Source: Adineta steineri
Taxonomy: Eukaryota > Rotifera > Eurotatoria > Adinetida > Adinetidae
Assembly (NCBI GenBank): GCA_905250115.1
Contig: CAJNOI010000233.1
Location: forward strand, 57,336-121,335
Direction: 5' to 3'
Length of the DNA: 64,000 nt
A program made the translations under genes and the position numbers. The notes beneath the pieces are model-generated. The model was not told the DNA's origin and did no database searches. It saw only the letters and a list, made by a program, of their open reading frames with translations. Of this stretch, positions 56,506 to 64,000 are shown piece after piece. Each line of letters opens with the position of its first letter. Position 1 is the stretch's first letter.

Positions 56506-57918
56506 ATGAATCGCATAAACGATGGTCGTGATATTGCTTTGTTACAAAAAGACAAATTGGTAGAGACTGAACTGATCCGAAAGATCTACTATGAACAAAT
56601 GCTCCGATCCGTTAGAAAGTGGTTACTAGACTACGGCAATCGTATACATTTTTCTGAAATGCAAATAGCACATATTCTGTTACGTTATATATTCAACAAA
56701 AAAGCAACAACGGTACTCGATAGCAGATCGGACCCAGTGTTTGTCACTGGTACTTCGAAGCTAGCCAGAGATCAACTTTGTCGCGATCTAAAAACTTCAG
56801 ACATTGGAAGCTCGAAAAAACTGGCTGACCTAATCGATGATGAGCTAGGAAGAGCTGCGCGAAGCTTACGTTTCGAAAAGTTTATAAAGGACGAAGCGGT
56901 GACTCTATCGTCACCTCCGAACAGTAAACTAATTTATCGAGATGATTCTCAAGAAGACTTCGCAGGATTAGCTCAGCGTTATGGGTCTAAATACTACAAT
57001 GCCGCTTATGCACTTGGATTACGGTACTCTTATTTGTGTTTGACAGGTCATGGTCTTGCTCGAGCATATAAAGAAGACACAAAACGGAGTGCAGACGATC
57101 CATTAGCTTGTGAAGGCTTTGCTTCAGCTTTCAATCATTACTTTGATCGATACTATTCAGCTTTTCATGATCTCGAGGCCGATTTTGGATCACGCGGTTG
57201 CTTCTTCAAAATAAAATGGGAAGAAGAGCTTCCGGATATGACATATTATCTATGCCCTCCATTTGATGAATCACTTATGCAGTTGTGTGTGGATCATGTT
57301 TTCAATGCATTGGAAAAGCGTTTGGTATTACGACCTACATTTGTCTTCTCTATACCTGGAAGTTGGACAAATTTTAGTGCTCTTGAACAATTGAAGGCAA
57401 GTATTTGGGTGCGAACCCTCATTGACTATCCGAAAGGCAAATTGCCTTTTATCGATTACATGGCAACAAGAGAAAAGGATCGAATCATTTATCCAACCGA
57501 TATATGTGTAATCACTCTCTCGGATAAGATCGAAAAGAGAAAAGCGGATTGCATCGATTCGGAATACAGTGACCATCCAGAGGATGTAGTGGCGATACAA
57601 CCACTACAAAAGAAACGACGAAACGAAACAGACGAAGGAAACGAACATAATCCCGAGGATGCAGTGGCGATACAACCAATACAGAAGAAACGACGAAACG
57701 AAACAGACGAAGGAAACGAACATAATCCACAGGATGCAGGGGCGATACAATCAATACAGAAGAAACGACGAAACGAAACAGACGAAGGAAACGAACATAA
57801 TCCAGAGGATACAGTGGCGATACAACCAATAAAGAAGAAACGACGAAATGAAATAGATGAAGGAAACAAACAAAATCCAGGTGATATATGTGGTACTGAG
57901 AAGATACAACTTGATTGA
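56506..57918 (+). CDS. PCIF1-like (CAPAM-family) protein with CPPF in place of NPPF and an NLS-rich repeat tail
   Basis: Single-exon 470-residue protein. Residues 200-340 resemble the methyltransferase domain of PCIF1, the mRNA cap m6Am writer: FHDLEADFGSRGCFF, then YYLCPPFDESLM, FVFSIPGSWT and KGKLPFIDYMA. In PCIF1 the catalytic motif is NPPF; here residue 250 is Cys, giving CPPF, so adenine N6 methylation is doubtful. There is no WW domain. The N-terminal 150 residues are basic and helical. The tail (357-458) is four 25-residue repeats containing QKKRRNETDEG, each a potential nuclear localisation signal. Probably nuclear and nucleic-acid-binding. Similarity is judged by eye and the family assignment is moderate. 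Confidence 0.7.
   Translation: MNRINDGRDIALLQKDKLVETELIRKIYYEQMLRSVRKWLLDYGNRIHFSEMQIAHILLRYIFNKKATTVLDSRSDPVFVTGTSKLARDQLCRDLKTSDIGSSKKLADLIDDELGRAARSLRFEKFIKDEAVTLSSPPNSKLIYRDDSQEDFAGLAQRYGSKYYNAAYALGLRYSYLCLTGHGLARAYKEDTKRSADDPLACEGFASAFNHYFDRYYSAFHDLEADFGSRGCFFKIKWEEELPDMTYYLCPPFDESLMQLCVDHVFNALEKRLVLRPTFVFSIPGSWTNFSALEQLKASIWVRTLIDYPKGKLPFIDYMATREKDRIIYPTDICVITLSDKIEKRKADCIDSEYSDHPEDVVAIQPLQKKRRNETDEGNEHNPEDAVAIQPIQKKRRNETDEGNEHNPQDAGAIQSIQKKRRNETDEGNEHNPEDTVAIQPIKKKRRNEIDEGNKQNPGDICGTEKIQLD
57574..57879 (+). repeat. 75-bp coding minisatellite, four units
   Basis: Four tandem 25-codon units in the tail of the PCIF1-like gene, differing by a few bases each. They give repeated KKRRNE basic clusters. 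Confidence 0.9.
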
Positions 57919-58446
57919 ATAATAAAAATATAAGATCAAGGGTGGGTCACTTTTGCCCGACACCTCTCATTGATATCAAAGAATTTGATGCTTTTCTTTT
58001 TTTTATGTTTTGAAGTTGACGACATCATCTTATGCAACGTAATAAATTTAAATTTATGAAAAAAAAACTATTTAAATAGTATAGTTATAGGAATGTATCA
58101 GCATCGATGTGTACACCGAAATACTGAGAATGTGCGTGTGTATCAAAATATATAGCTATCACGACTATAATCTCCAACTTGCTAAAGGGTTTAAAATCTT
58201 CAGGTGGCATTATTTTATATTAATTTCAATTAAATAATCAAAGGTTCTTATAAATCACTAGATGTATTTATAAAGAGATTTTTTTATCACTATGGTGTCG
58301 ATCAGATAATCATATTCCACGGTGATATGAAAAAAAGTGAAGTAGATGTAGATGTGAATTGAAGATATTACTCACGCTCACATCCATCCTTAAGATAAAA
58401 TAAAATGATTACAACAAAATCTTAGAATAATCAAAGTCTCAATCAA
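57919..58446. other. Intergenic, one inverted repeat
   Basis: Between convergent gene ends. It contains the inverted repeat at 58340-58390; otherwise nothing recognised. Confidence 0.5.
58340..58390. repeat. GT-rich/CA-rich inverted repeat, site 8
   Basis: AGTAGATGTAGATGTGAATTG on the left and CTCACGCTCACATCCATCCTT on the right: an eroded copy where ATGTGA pairs with TCACAT. Confidence 0.45.
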
Positions 58447-59468
58447 CTATTGCGATAACTTGAAAACTTCAATTTCTGTTGTTTGAAAGTTCTTTGCACC
58501 AGTGAATGTCACCACACCAAGTCCGAGAGTGTTCGGATAACTACTAGATTCACCTGACATATTACAATAGCTATTGTTGTTTGCATTGCTCTTGTCACAT
58601 ATATGTAAGTCATGACTACCGCCATATGCTGGACCGTAGGCTGGGTGATTATAGAAAGCATAACCATTATTATTGTAAAGAAACTTTGTTGGTTGGCTTC
58701 CATTGGCATTTGTTAACAAAAACAGAAAGGAATTTGGTGCATTCGTATAACTTCCATTTGAGCTCCAGCTTTGTGACGCATAACCACCAAATAAATAGCC
58801 ACCTGTTGAGCGAATGATCACCATTGTAGGACCTTGATTATCACAAAGACGATGAAATGTACTGGCGTCGGAACCATCCTTCGTCGCTATATATATTGAT
58901 TCCCAACGTTGATCGGCTTTACCATAAAACTCATTTAAGTTTCTTATTTGTTCTACACTCAAAAGCGTGTCACCAACAAATAGTTATGCTTTGCGTTCTT
59001 CTTCCTTTCTTTCTGGTTCTGTTAAAACTTCCAAAAAGGACTTCAATTTGTAGAATTTTGCTTCACCAATTAATCGTTTACGTAATCGTTCTTCGGGTAA
59101 AATAAATTCACTTGGACTTCTCATAAAATCCAAGATTTCTGCCAATAAATACTCGTCCTTTCTCATCTTTTTCTAATTCCCATTGTCTGGAGAAAAGTGC
59201 TGTAAAGAACGTATCTTTTTCACTCGTCAATGCTTGAACCGTTGTAGAAAAATCACGTTCATCTACATCAAGCTGTACTTTACCATTAATTCTTGTCTTA
59301 GATAAGTTCACTTTCAATATTCTCTTTAATCGATGTGAGAAGCTGATTCGTATCATTGTTCAATGATGCGACTGAATCTTCAATAGTTTTGTTAAATTTC
59401 GAAACTCTTTGAGATAATTCTTCACATTGTTTTAATAGCAGATTTGGTCTTTCTAAAGAATTTGCCAT
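58447..59468 (-). pseudogene. BTB(T1)-TLDc protein pseudogene
   Basis: From ATG at 59468 the frame reads a coiled coil (MANSLERPNLLLKQCEEL), a KCTD-type BTB/T1 domain (INGKVQLDVDERDF, ILDFMRSPSEF) and a TLDc domain (FHRLCDNQGPTMVIIRS, LGLGVVTFTGAKNFQ, EIEVFKL). Three lesions break it. A frameshift falls at about 59305, where IESE should continue into LSKTRING. A deletion with frame change at about 59130 removes roughly nine residues of the T1 domain, between RVFI and EILDF. An in-frame TAA lies at about 58985, between BTB and TLDc. TLDc proteins take part in oxidative-stress protection and V-ATPase regulation. The TLDc part alone remains open for 171 codons. Confidence 0.85.
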
Positions 59469-59650
59469 TTTTTCACACACAACAAGACGGATTCTCAGAC
59501 AAAACTTTATTTGCAAATGACAAAATTTTCTCAAAGATTTTTGGTCTTATCTTCTTCATAGAATGTTTTATAAAAAAAAAGACACGCAATAAGTTTCAAA
59601 GCTATGATATGATAAGTAAATATGAAGAAAAAAAATATAAAACTTTGTTA

Positions 59651-59717
59651 AAAGTAGGATGTAATTGTGGATAATATTATAGATTAGCTACACTTCTACC
59701 AACATCCACACCCTTTT
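59651..59717. repeat. GT-rich/CA-rich inverted repeat, site 9
   Basis: AAAGTAGGATGTAATTGTGG left, CCAACATCCACACCCTTTT right; 75 bp before site 10, forming a close pair. Confidence 0.5.
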
Positions 59718-59790
59718 AGTTTGAGACGAAATAGTTAGGTGTGAAGCTTCTTCAGTTTCATAAGTGCTTTACTTGTAGCGCTGACCGATC

Positions 59791-59860
59791 TTGACGGTGT
59801 GGGTGTGAGTGTAATGAATTTTCAAATACTCACACGTACACACATCTACCCAACATGTTA
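59791..59860. repeat. GT-rich/CA-rich inverted repeat, site 10
   Basis: CTTGACGGTGTGGGTGTGAG left and ACTCACACGTACACACATC plus CTACCCAACATG right. Its left end CTTGA(C/G)GGTGTGG matches sites 2 and 4. Confidence 0.7.
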
Positions 59861-60744
59861 AGCTATTATGTTTTAATAGGTTCATTCTTCGAGTAGTCGT
59901 ATTCGAGTCTTATGCAAAACATAAACTATACTCTCACACTGAAATTAGATATTCTTTTGTTGAAATTTCATGCTGAATCAATCGAGCTGTAAGTAAAACA
60001 AAAGATAAGATCATAGTTTCACTCATCGATAGTGCAGTTGCCGTTAACTGCTTATATTTTATTCAAATGCGAATGATATATAATACGAGATAGAAACTTG
60101 TCTTGTGAATTTATTCGATCATAATAGCTCAATTTTATGATACTCACAAGACTCTCATGATGTTCACAATAAATTCTTGATATGGTAAGTGTATTTGCTT
60201 TTATTATTCTATTGAAATCCTGACAAAAAATAATGGTTTTGGTATTTTTATTGCTATCGATATTGAGACAGATGGCTTGTAAAAATTCTTTATCTTTCTC
60301 GCTTGCCATGAAACTAGAAGTATGAATGTTGGTGTCTGTATCTCAAGGATGAATTTGCAGTAGTTCTCTTATCTTTATTATATTTCTACAGAATGTCGTT
60401 TCGATTCGATACCCAGTTTCTTTCGCCGAATTTTGGTTTTCTTAGTTTCATTCGATAAGAATATAAAATAATACTTTTATCGGCAAGTTATACACCGTCT
60501 TTTTTACCTGTATGTTGTAAAAGATGAATTATTCGTCTAAAGCATTTTCTTATCATCAACTTCAAGATGGCAAATAACACTTGGAAATTTCCAAATTCAC
60601 TTTTTTCATTTTTACCTTCTGTTTGGCGGTTAGAAGATTGATAATCGAGCGTATGTATATGTGGAATCGATTTCGTCCCATTTTTCATAATAGATATTAA
60701 TAAGATGATAGAATTTAGTTGTCTACCTGAAACATGTGGACAAG

Positions 60745-60822
60745 GAGGAAAGGGTGTAGGTGTGGGTGTGTGTTTGATAATTACTTATATCCACCCCGGG
60801 ACCCACACTCACCCTATTAGAA
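60745..60822. repeat. GT-rich/CA-rich inverted repeat, site 11
   Basis: AAAGGGTGTAGGTGTGGGTG left and GGGACCCACACTCACCCTAT right. It ends about 50 bp upstream of the ATG of the PARG-PBZ gene, so it may lie in its promoter or 5' UTR. Confidence 0.7.
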
Positions 60823-60873
60823 AACTGTTGTTTTAGATTAATTTTATTTTGACGCAAGTAACACTTAAGTCAT

Positions 60874-63800
60874 ATGGCTTCCAATGATGATGATACTTTA
60901 GTATACGTAACCGATATACCATCAAGTATTCCCGAGAAGGATGTCGAACAAATGCTTCAGAATCGTGCCGAGAGCATTGGTCGAATGAAAATAAGCAATG
61001 TGAAATGCTATTCAAAACTTGGTATAGCTGTGATGCAATTGATGAATAATGACGACAAAATATATCTTGTTGATAGTGTTCAGTCAACGATTCTCGATCG
61101 ACAACATCGCATAAGTGTATCGTTCGTAAATGAACTCCAACTTGACTCTTATGTAGTAATTGATCGAAATTTATCGAAGATACCTTCTTCTGAACAAATT
61201 ATCTCTCGTTTTAAACAAGCATTCAAAATATCAGCAAATCCCGTGTGTGAGCCAATTTCTGATCAGTTTCCCAACATTTTTCGTATTACTTTAAATTCAC
61301 TCGATGATCTAGCCAAAGTAGCTAATTCACCACAGTTTCAGATCGAAAAATCCATTGCCAACGTTTATGTATGTGTAGATTGCAATTTTTTTAGTGATTT
61401 ACCATTGTTTACCAATGATACTAAACTTTTATCTGCTGTGGTCGCTCAAATTGGTGGTAAAGAACTTCCAACAACATCATTATACGTACAGTGTAATCAA
61501 AATACTGGTAACGCCGTTGTTTTAGTAACAAAATCTGCCACAACATGGACATCAGTAAACTTCTTGACAATTGATGGACGAAGTGTGCCAAAGAAAACAA
61601 AACTTCCCTATCAAGTTCTTGTCTCTAATGTACCTCGTGATTTTAGTATCGATCATATTATTAAGCATAGCTTATTTACCAATCGAATTCTTGCTCAGAA
61701 TCATGTAAGCGATCAGCTTATTGTGGAACTCAATAATGAGGAAAGTTATAAGAATTGTTTAGACGGAGGACATGTGCGCATAGGTACTACAGTGATGGAA
61801 ATTAAGCCATATAGTATTGTTATTGATCCAGAAACTATGGATATTCGTGCTGAAAATTGGTATGAGACAGATATGCTCAAGATCGAACCAGATATTATGA
61901 CACTATTTCATAATTATCAACATCCAATCTTTCATTATCAATGGAATGCTCAGAATTGGATCGAACAATTTCAAAAACTAGATTTAACAGAACAACGTTC
62001 GAAAGGTTATGATCTTCATCGACATTTGTTACGAGTGACAGTCATGTTGAATACAATAGGCACTCTAAGAAAACAACGTTATATGGTCAATCATGAAGAA
62101 GTTATATTAAAACCTGACCTTTTACACAGCATCGTCTATGATCATAAATCAAAGCTATCATATGGCACGAAAACTTCAGTTAGTAATATCAAAACACCAT
62201 ATGCATCGACATCTGTCAAAGTAGTTAACGAAGATTGTCTTACTCTATATCAGAAACTAGTTTCAGAAGGACGTCGACCTTTATTATTAAATATGGCCAA
62301 TCAAGCTAATCCTGGAGGTGGTTATCGAAAAGGTGATGGAGCACAGGAAGAAAATCTTTTTCGTCGATCAAATTATTATCAAAGTCTCGATGTAGAAATA
62401 GCCGATAAGGATCGATCAGAACGAATGCATTGCAATGATAAATGTGAACAGAAGCAAATATCAAAAAACGATAGTTTATATCCAATGGATGATTTTGGAG
62501 CAATTTACACAAAGGGTATTACAGTATTTCGACAAACAGAATCTAATGGCTATGCATACATGAAAACTCCATTGTACAATGTTTGTGCTATTGCCATGGC
62601 TGCTTATAAAGATCCTAAATTAAAAAATAATAGAACATTAGAAAATAAATTTGCTGTTCGAACAAGAAAAAAGATTGAAAACATCTTTGCAATTGCACAT
62701 CATCATAAACATGATTGTCTTGTTTTATCGGCTCTTGGTTGTGGTGCTTTTAAAAATCCACCTGGTCATATTGCTGCTATTTTTAAATCTGTTATCTTAC
62801 AATATGCAGGCTTTTTCAATACGATTTATTTTGCGATTGTTGATGATCATAATACAGGCAATAAAATTAATCCACAAGGAAATTTCCTTCCATTTCAAGA
62901 ATTACTCGATGGTTTAATGGTACCATCACCCACAATTTTACGTATCAATGCAGCCATTGGGCCAAACCGCGTTCTTGATAAATCAACTGATGGTCAGTTA
63001 ACATTAGGTGATGTTTGTATTTTAGATCTACCACCGTGCCAGCATAGTAGTAAGTGTCGTGATTATCGAAAACCTGAACATGCGGCTCAGTTTTCACATC
63101 CACCCATGTGTCCACTCTTAAATGCAACTTCTTCTTGTGAACGGTTGGATGATGATGTTCATACATTTAATTTTATACATAATATTAAATGCAAATTCGG
63201 TGGTGAATGTAATGATATTGATCCAATACATCTATTAGATTTTGATCATCCAGAATTTTGTATACAAGGCGGTGGTTGTACAAATATTAGTCAAAAACAT
63301 TTAGTGGCTTATCGCCATCTACCTAACTGTTCAGATGGTTCTAAATGCTCAAAATATCGAAGACGAGATCAGGAACATTTAAAATCTTTTCGTCATTGCA
63401 AGTCTGTTTGTCCTTATGATAATTGTTGTGCTAATATTCATAATAAAGCACATTTTGATACTACAATACATTCATTTCGTCCGCCATGTCCATTAACACC
63501 ATACAACTGTTCAAAGTATATCGAATTTGTTCAATCGAAAAATTCAATAGTATCGACCGAAATAGAAGATCATTGTCTTGAATATTCACATATTTGTCCA
63601 TACGGTCGTGATTGCAAAACTAAAGAAGAAAACCATTTGGAAATATCAATTCATATTGCTCGTCGACTATGTCCTGATGGTAATAAATGTTTAAAACTTA
63701 CTCAAGAAGATCATTTAGAATCCTATACTCATCATGATATACGAGATATTCGTTTCTTATGCAAAATACCAGGTTTCAAATGTCGGGACAGACTTAATGA

Positions 63801-64000
63801 AAATCATTTCAAAATATATCGACATAACAAAAACCATGATCATTTTAGTGTAGCTCCATCTAGTAATCTTAATACATCTATCAATTTCGCTCGTAATCAA
63901 GGTCAACTAATTAAAACGGTGAATAACTACGTAGAAAGAATGAACTGGGAAAAAACATCGATTTCTCCAGAAGTACGTAATTGGATACGAGCATTACAAC
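60874..64000 (+). CDS. PARG-type macrodomain protein with RRM-like N-terminus and PBZ-like zinc-finger array (3' end outside window)
   Basis: Open from ATG 60874 to the window edge: 1042 codons without a stop or intron. Residues 1-330 contain several RRM-like folds (LVYVTDIPSSIPEKDVEQML; YQVLVSNVPRDFSIDHII). Residues 450-680 are a bacterial-type PARG domain (TIGR02452/DUF2263-like): NPGGG then QEE, that is GGG at 481-483 and Gln491-Glu492-Glu493, the GGG-x7-QEE signature, and LSALGCGAFKNPPGHIA. From Cys722 to about His984 follow roughly eight C-x5/6-C-x6/7-H-x5-H fingers of PBZ type (CKFGGECNDIDPIHLLDFDH, CPYGRDCKTKEENHLEISIH). Predicted to bind and cut poly-ADP-ribose. The finger sequences differ from each other, and two (near 63330 and 63410) are irregular. 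Confidence 0.85.
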   Translation, partial: MASNDDDTLVYVTDIPSSIPEKDVEQMLQNRAESIGRMKISNVKCYSKLGIAVMQLMNNDDKIYLVDSVQSTILDRQHRISVSFVNELQLDSYVVIDRNLSKIPSSEQIISRFKQAFKISANPVCEPISDQFPNIFRITLNSLDDLAKVANSPQFQIEKSIANVYVCVDCNFFSDLPLFTNDTKLLSAVVAQIGGKELPTTSLYVQCNQNTGNAVVLVTKSATTWTSVNFLTIDGRSVPKKTKLPYQVLVSNVPRDFSIDHIIKHSLFTNRILAQNHVSDQLIVELNNEESYKNCLDGGHVRIGTTVMEIKPYSIVIDPETMDIRAENWYETDMLKIEPDIMTLFHNYQHPIFHYQWNAQNWIEQFQKLDLTEQRSKGYDLHRHLLRVTVMLNTIGTLRKQRYMVNHEEVILKPDLLHSIVYDHKSKLSYGTKTSVSNIKTPYASTSVKVVNEDCLTLYQKLVSEGRRPLLLNMANQANPGGGYRKGDGAQEENLFRRSNYYQSLDVEIADKDRSERMHCNDKCEQKQISKNDSLYPMDDFGAIYTKGITVFRQTESNGYAYMKTPLYNVCAIAMAAYKDPKLKNNRTLENKFAVRTRKKIENIFAIAHHHKHDCLVLSALGCGAFKNPPGHIAAIFKSVILQYAGFFNTIYFAIVDDHNTGNKINPQGNFLPFQELLDGLMVPSPTILRINAAIGPNRVLDKSTDGQLTLGDVCILDLPPCQHSSKCRDYRKPEHAAQFSHPPMCPLLNATSSCERLDDDVHTFNFIHNIKCKFGGECNDIDPIHLLDFDHPEFCIQGGGCTNISQKHLVAYRHLPNCSDGSKCSKYRRRDQEHLKSFRHCKSVCPYDNCCANIHNKAHFDTTIHSFRPPCPLTPYNCSKYIEFVQSKNSIVSTEIEDHCLEYSHICPYGRDCKTKEENHLEISIHIARRLCPDGNKCLKLTQEDHLESYTHHDIRDIRFLCKIPGFKCRDRLNENHFKIYRHNKNHDHFSVAPSSNLNTSINFARNQGQLIKTVNNYVERMNWEKTSISPEVRNWIRALQ

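Larger units (their letters stand above)
59469..60873. other. Intergenic with three inverted repeats
   Basis: Between the BTB-TLDc pseudogene and the PARG-PBZ gene. It carries inverted repeats at 59651-59717, 59791-59860 and 60745-60822. A minus-strand 85-codon frame (60052-60309) reads KTIIFCQDF, faintly like helicase motif IV, but is too short and isolated to call. Confidence 0.5.

Noticed and set aside
57489..57869. Minus-strand frames opposite the PCIF1-like tail
   Set aside because: Antisense shadows of the 75-bp coding minisatellite (repeating RFFC-type peptide).
60052..60309. Possible helicase fragment on the minus strand (KTIIFCQDF)
   Set aside because: One short motif, no further helicase motifs or splice partners nearby; could be chance.
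1..64000. tRNA or rRNA genes
   Set aside because: I looked for T-arm-like GGTTCRANYCC motifs with cloverleaf context and for conserved rRNA segments and found none I could support by eye.

Overview
This window looks like nuclear DNA of a small invertebrate, most probably a bdelloid rotifer. The evidence is very AT-rich intergenic DNA, many introns of about 45-70 bp with GT..AG ends, and animal gene families (a TGF-beta ligand, an Ariadne ubiquitin ligase, an SLC43-type transporter). It also holds families I associate with rotifers (ADP-ribosyltransferase-TPR and BTB-TLDc proteins), genes that look bacterial in origin, and dispersed GGGTGTGG-type motifs resembling the bdelloid telomere repeat. 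The assignment is inferred from these traits; no species marker was seen.

Layout. 0-9.6 kb: a Ly6-like small secreted protein, an LRR protein, two tandem short-chain dehydrogenases with identical intron positions, and an Ariadne-type RBR E3 ligase, all on the minus strand. 9.9-21.3 kb: a solenoid-TIR-SAM-like protein, a 15-exon protein ending in a catalytically degenerate ADP-ribosyltransferase (ART) plus TPRs, and a second ART with eleven 42-residue TPR repeats. 21.7-31.5 kb: an epoxide-hydrolase-like enzyme, a TGF-beta-like ligand (plus strand), a 3-hydroxyacyl-CoA dehydrogenase-like protein, and a protein kinase ending in two PBZ-type (poly-ADP-ribose-binding) zinc fingers. 31.5-35.5 kb: no genes, an assembly gap with an artificial 47-bp duplication, and a hAT-type MITE. 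35.5-49.6 kb: a membrane-anchored PARP-like protein, a secreted bacterial-type esterase, a third ART-TPR gene with intact catalytic residues, an M1 aminopeptidase pseudogene, an SLC43-like transporter, a divergent S-adenosylhomocysteine hydrolase and a secreted cupin. 49.9-55 kb: decayed repeated exons, a dead LINE reverse transcriptase and two GC-rich repeats. 55-64 kb: a zinc-ribbon protein of unknown function, a PCIF1-like protein with CPPF in place of NPPF, a BTB-TLDc pseudogene, and an unfinished gene with RRM-like domains, a bacterial-type PARG domain and about eight PBZ-like zinc fingers.

The strongest theme is NAD+/ADP-ribose chemistry. Candidate writers (three ART-TPR proteins, one PARP-like), a candidate NADase (TIR), a reader coupled to a kinase (kinase-PBZ) and an eraser coupled to readers (PARG-PBZ array) all lie within about 54 kb. 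Whether they act together is inference. They are not an operon, and such families are often large in rotifers, so clustering by chance has to be excluded. A second theme is a family of short GT-rich/CA-rich inverted repeats found at eleven intergenic sites.
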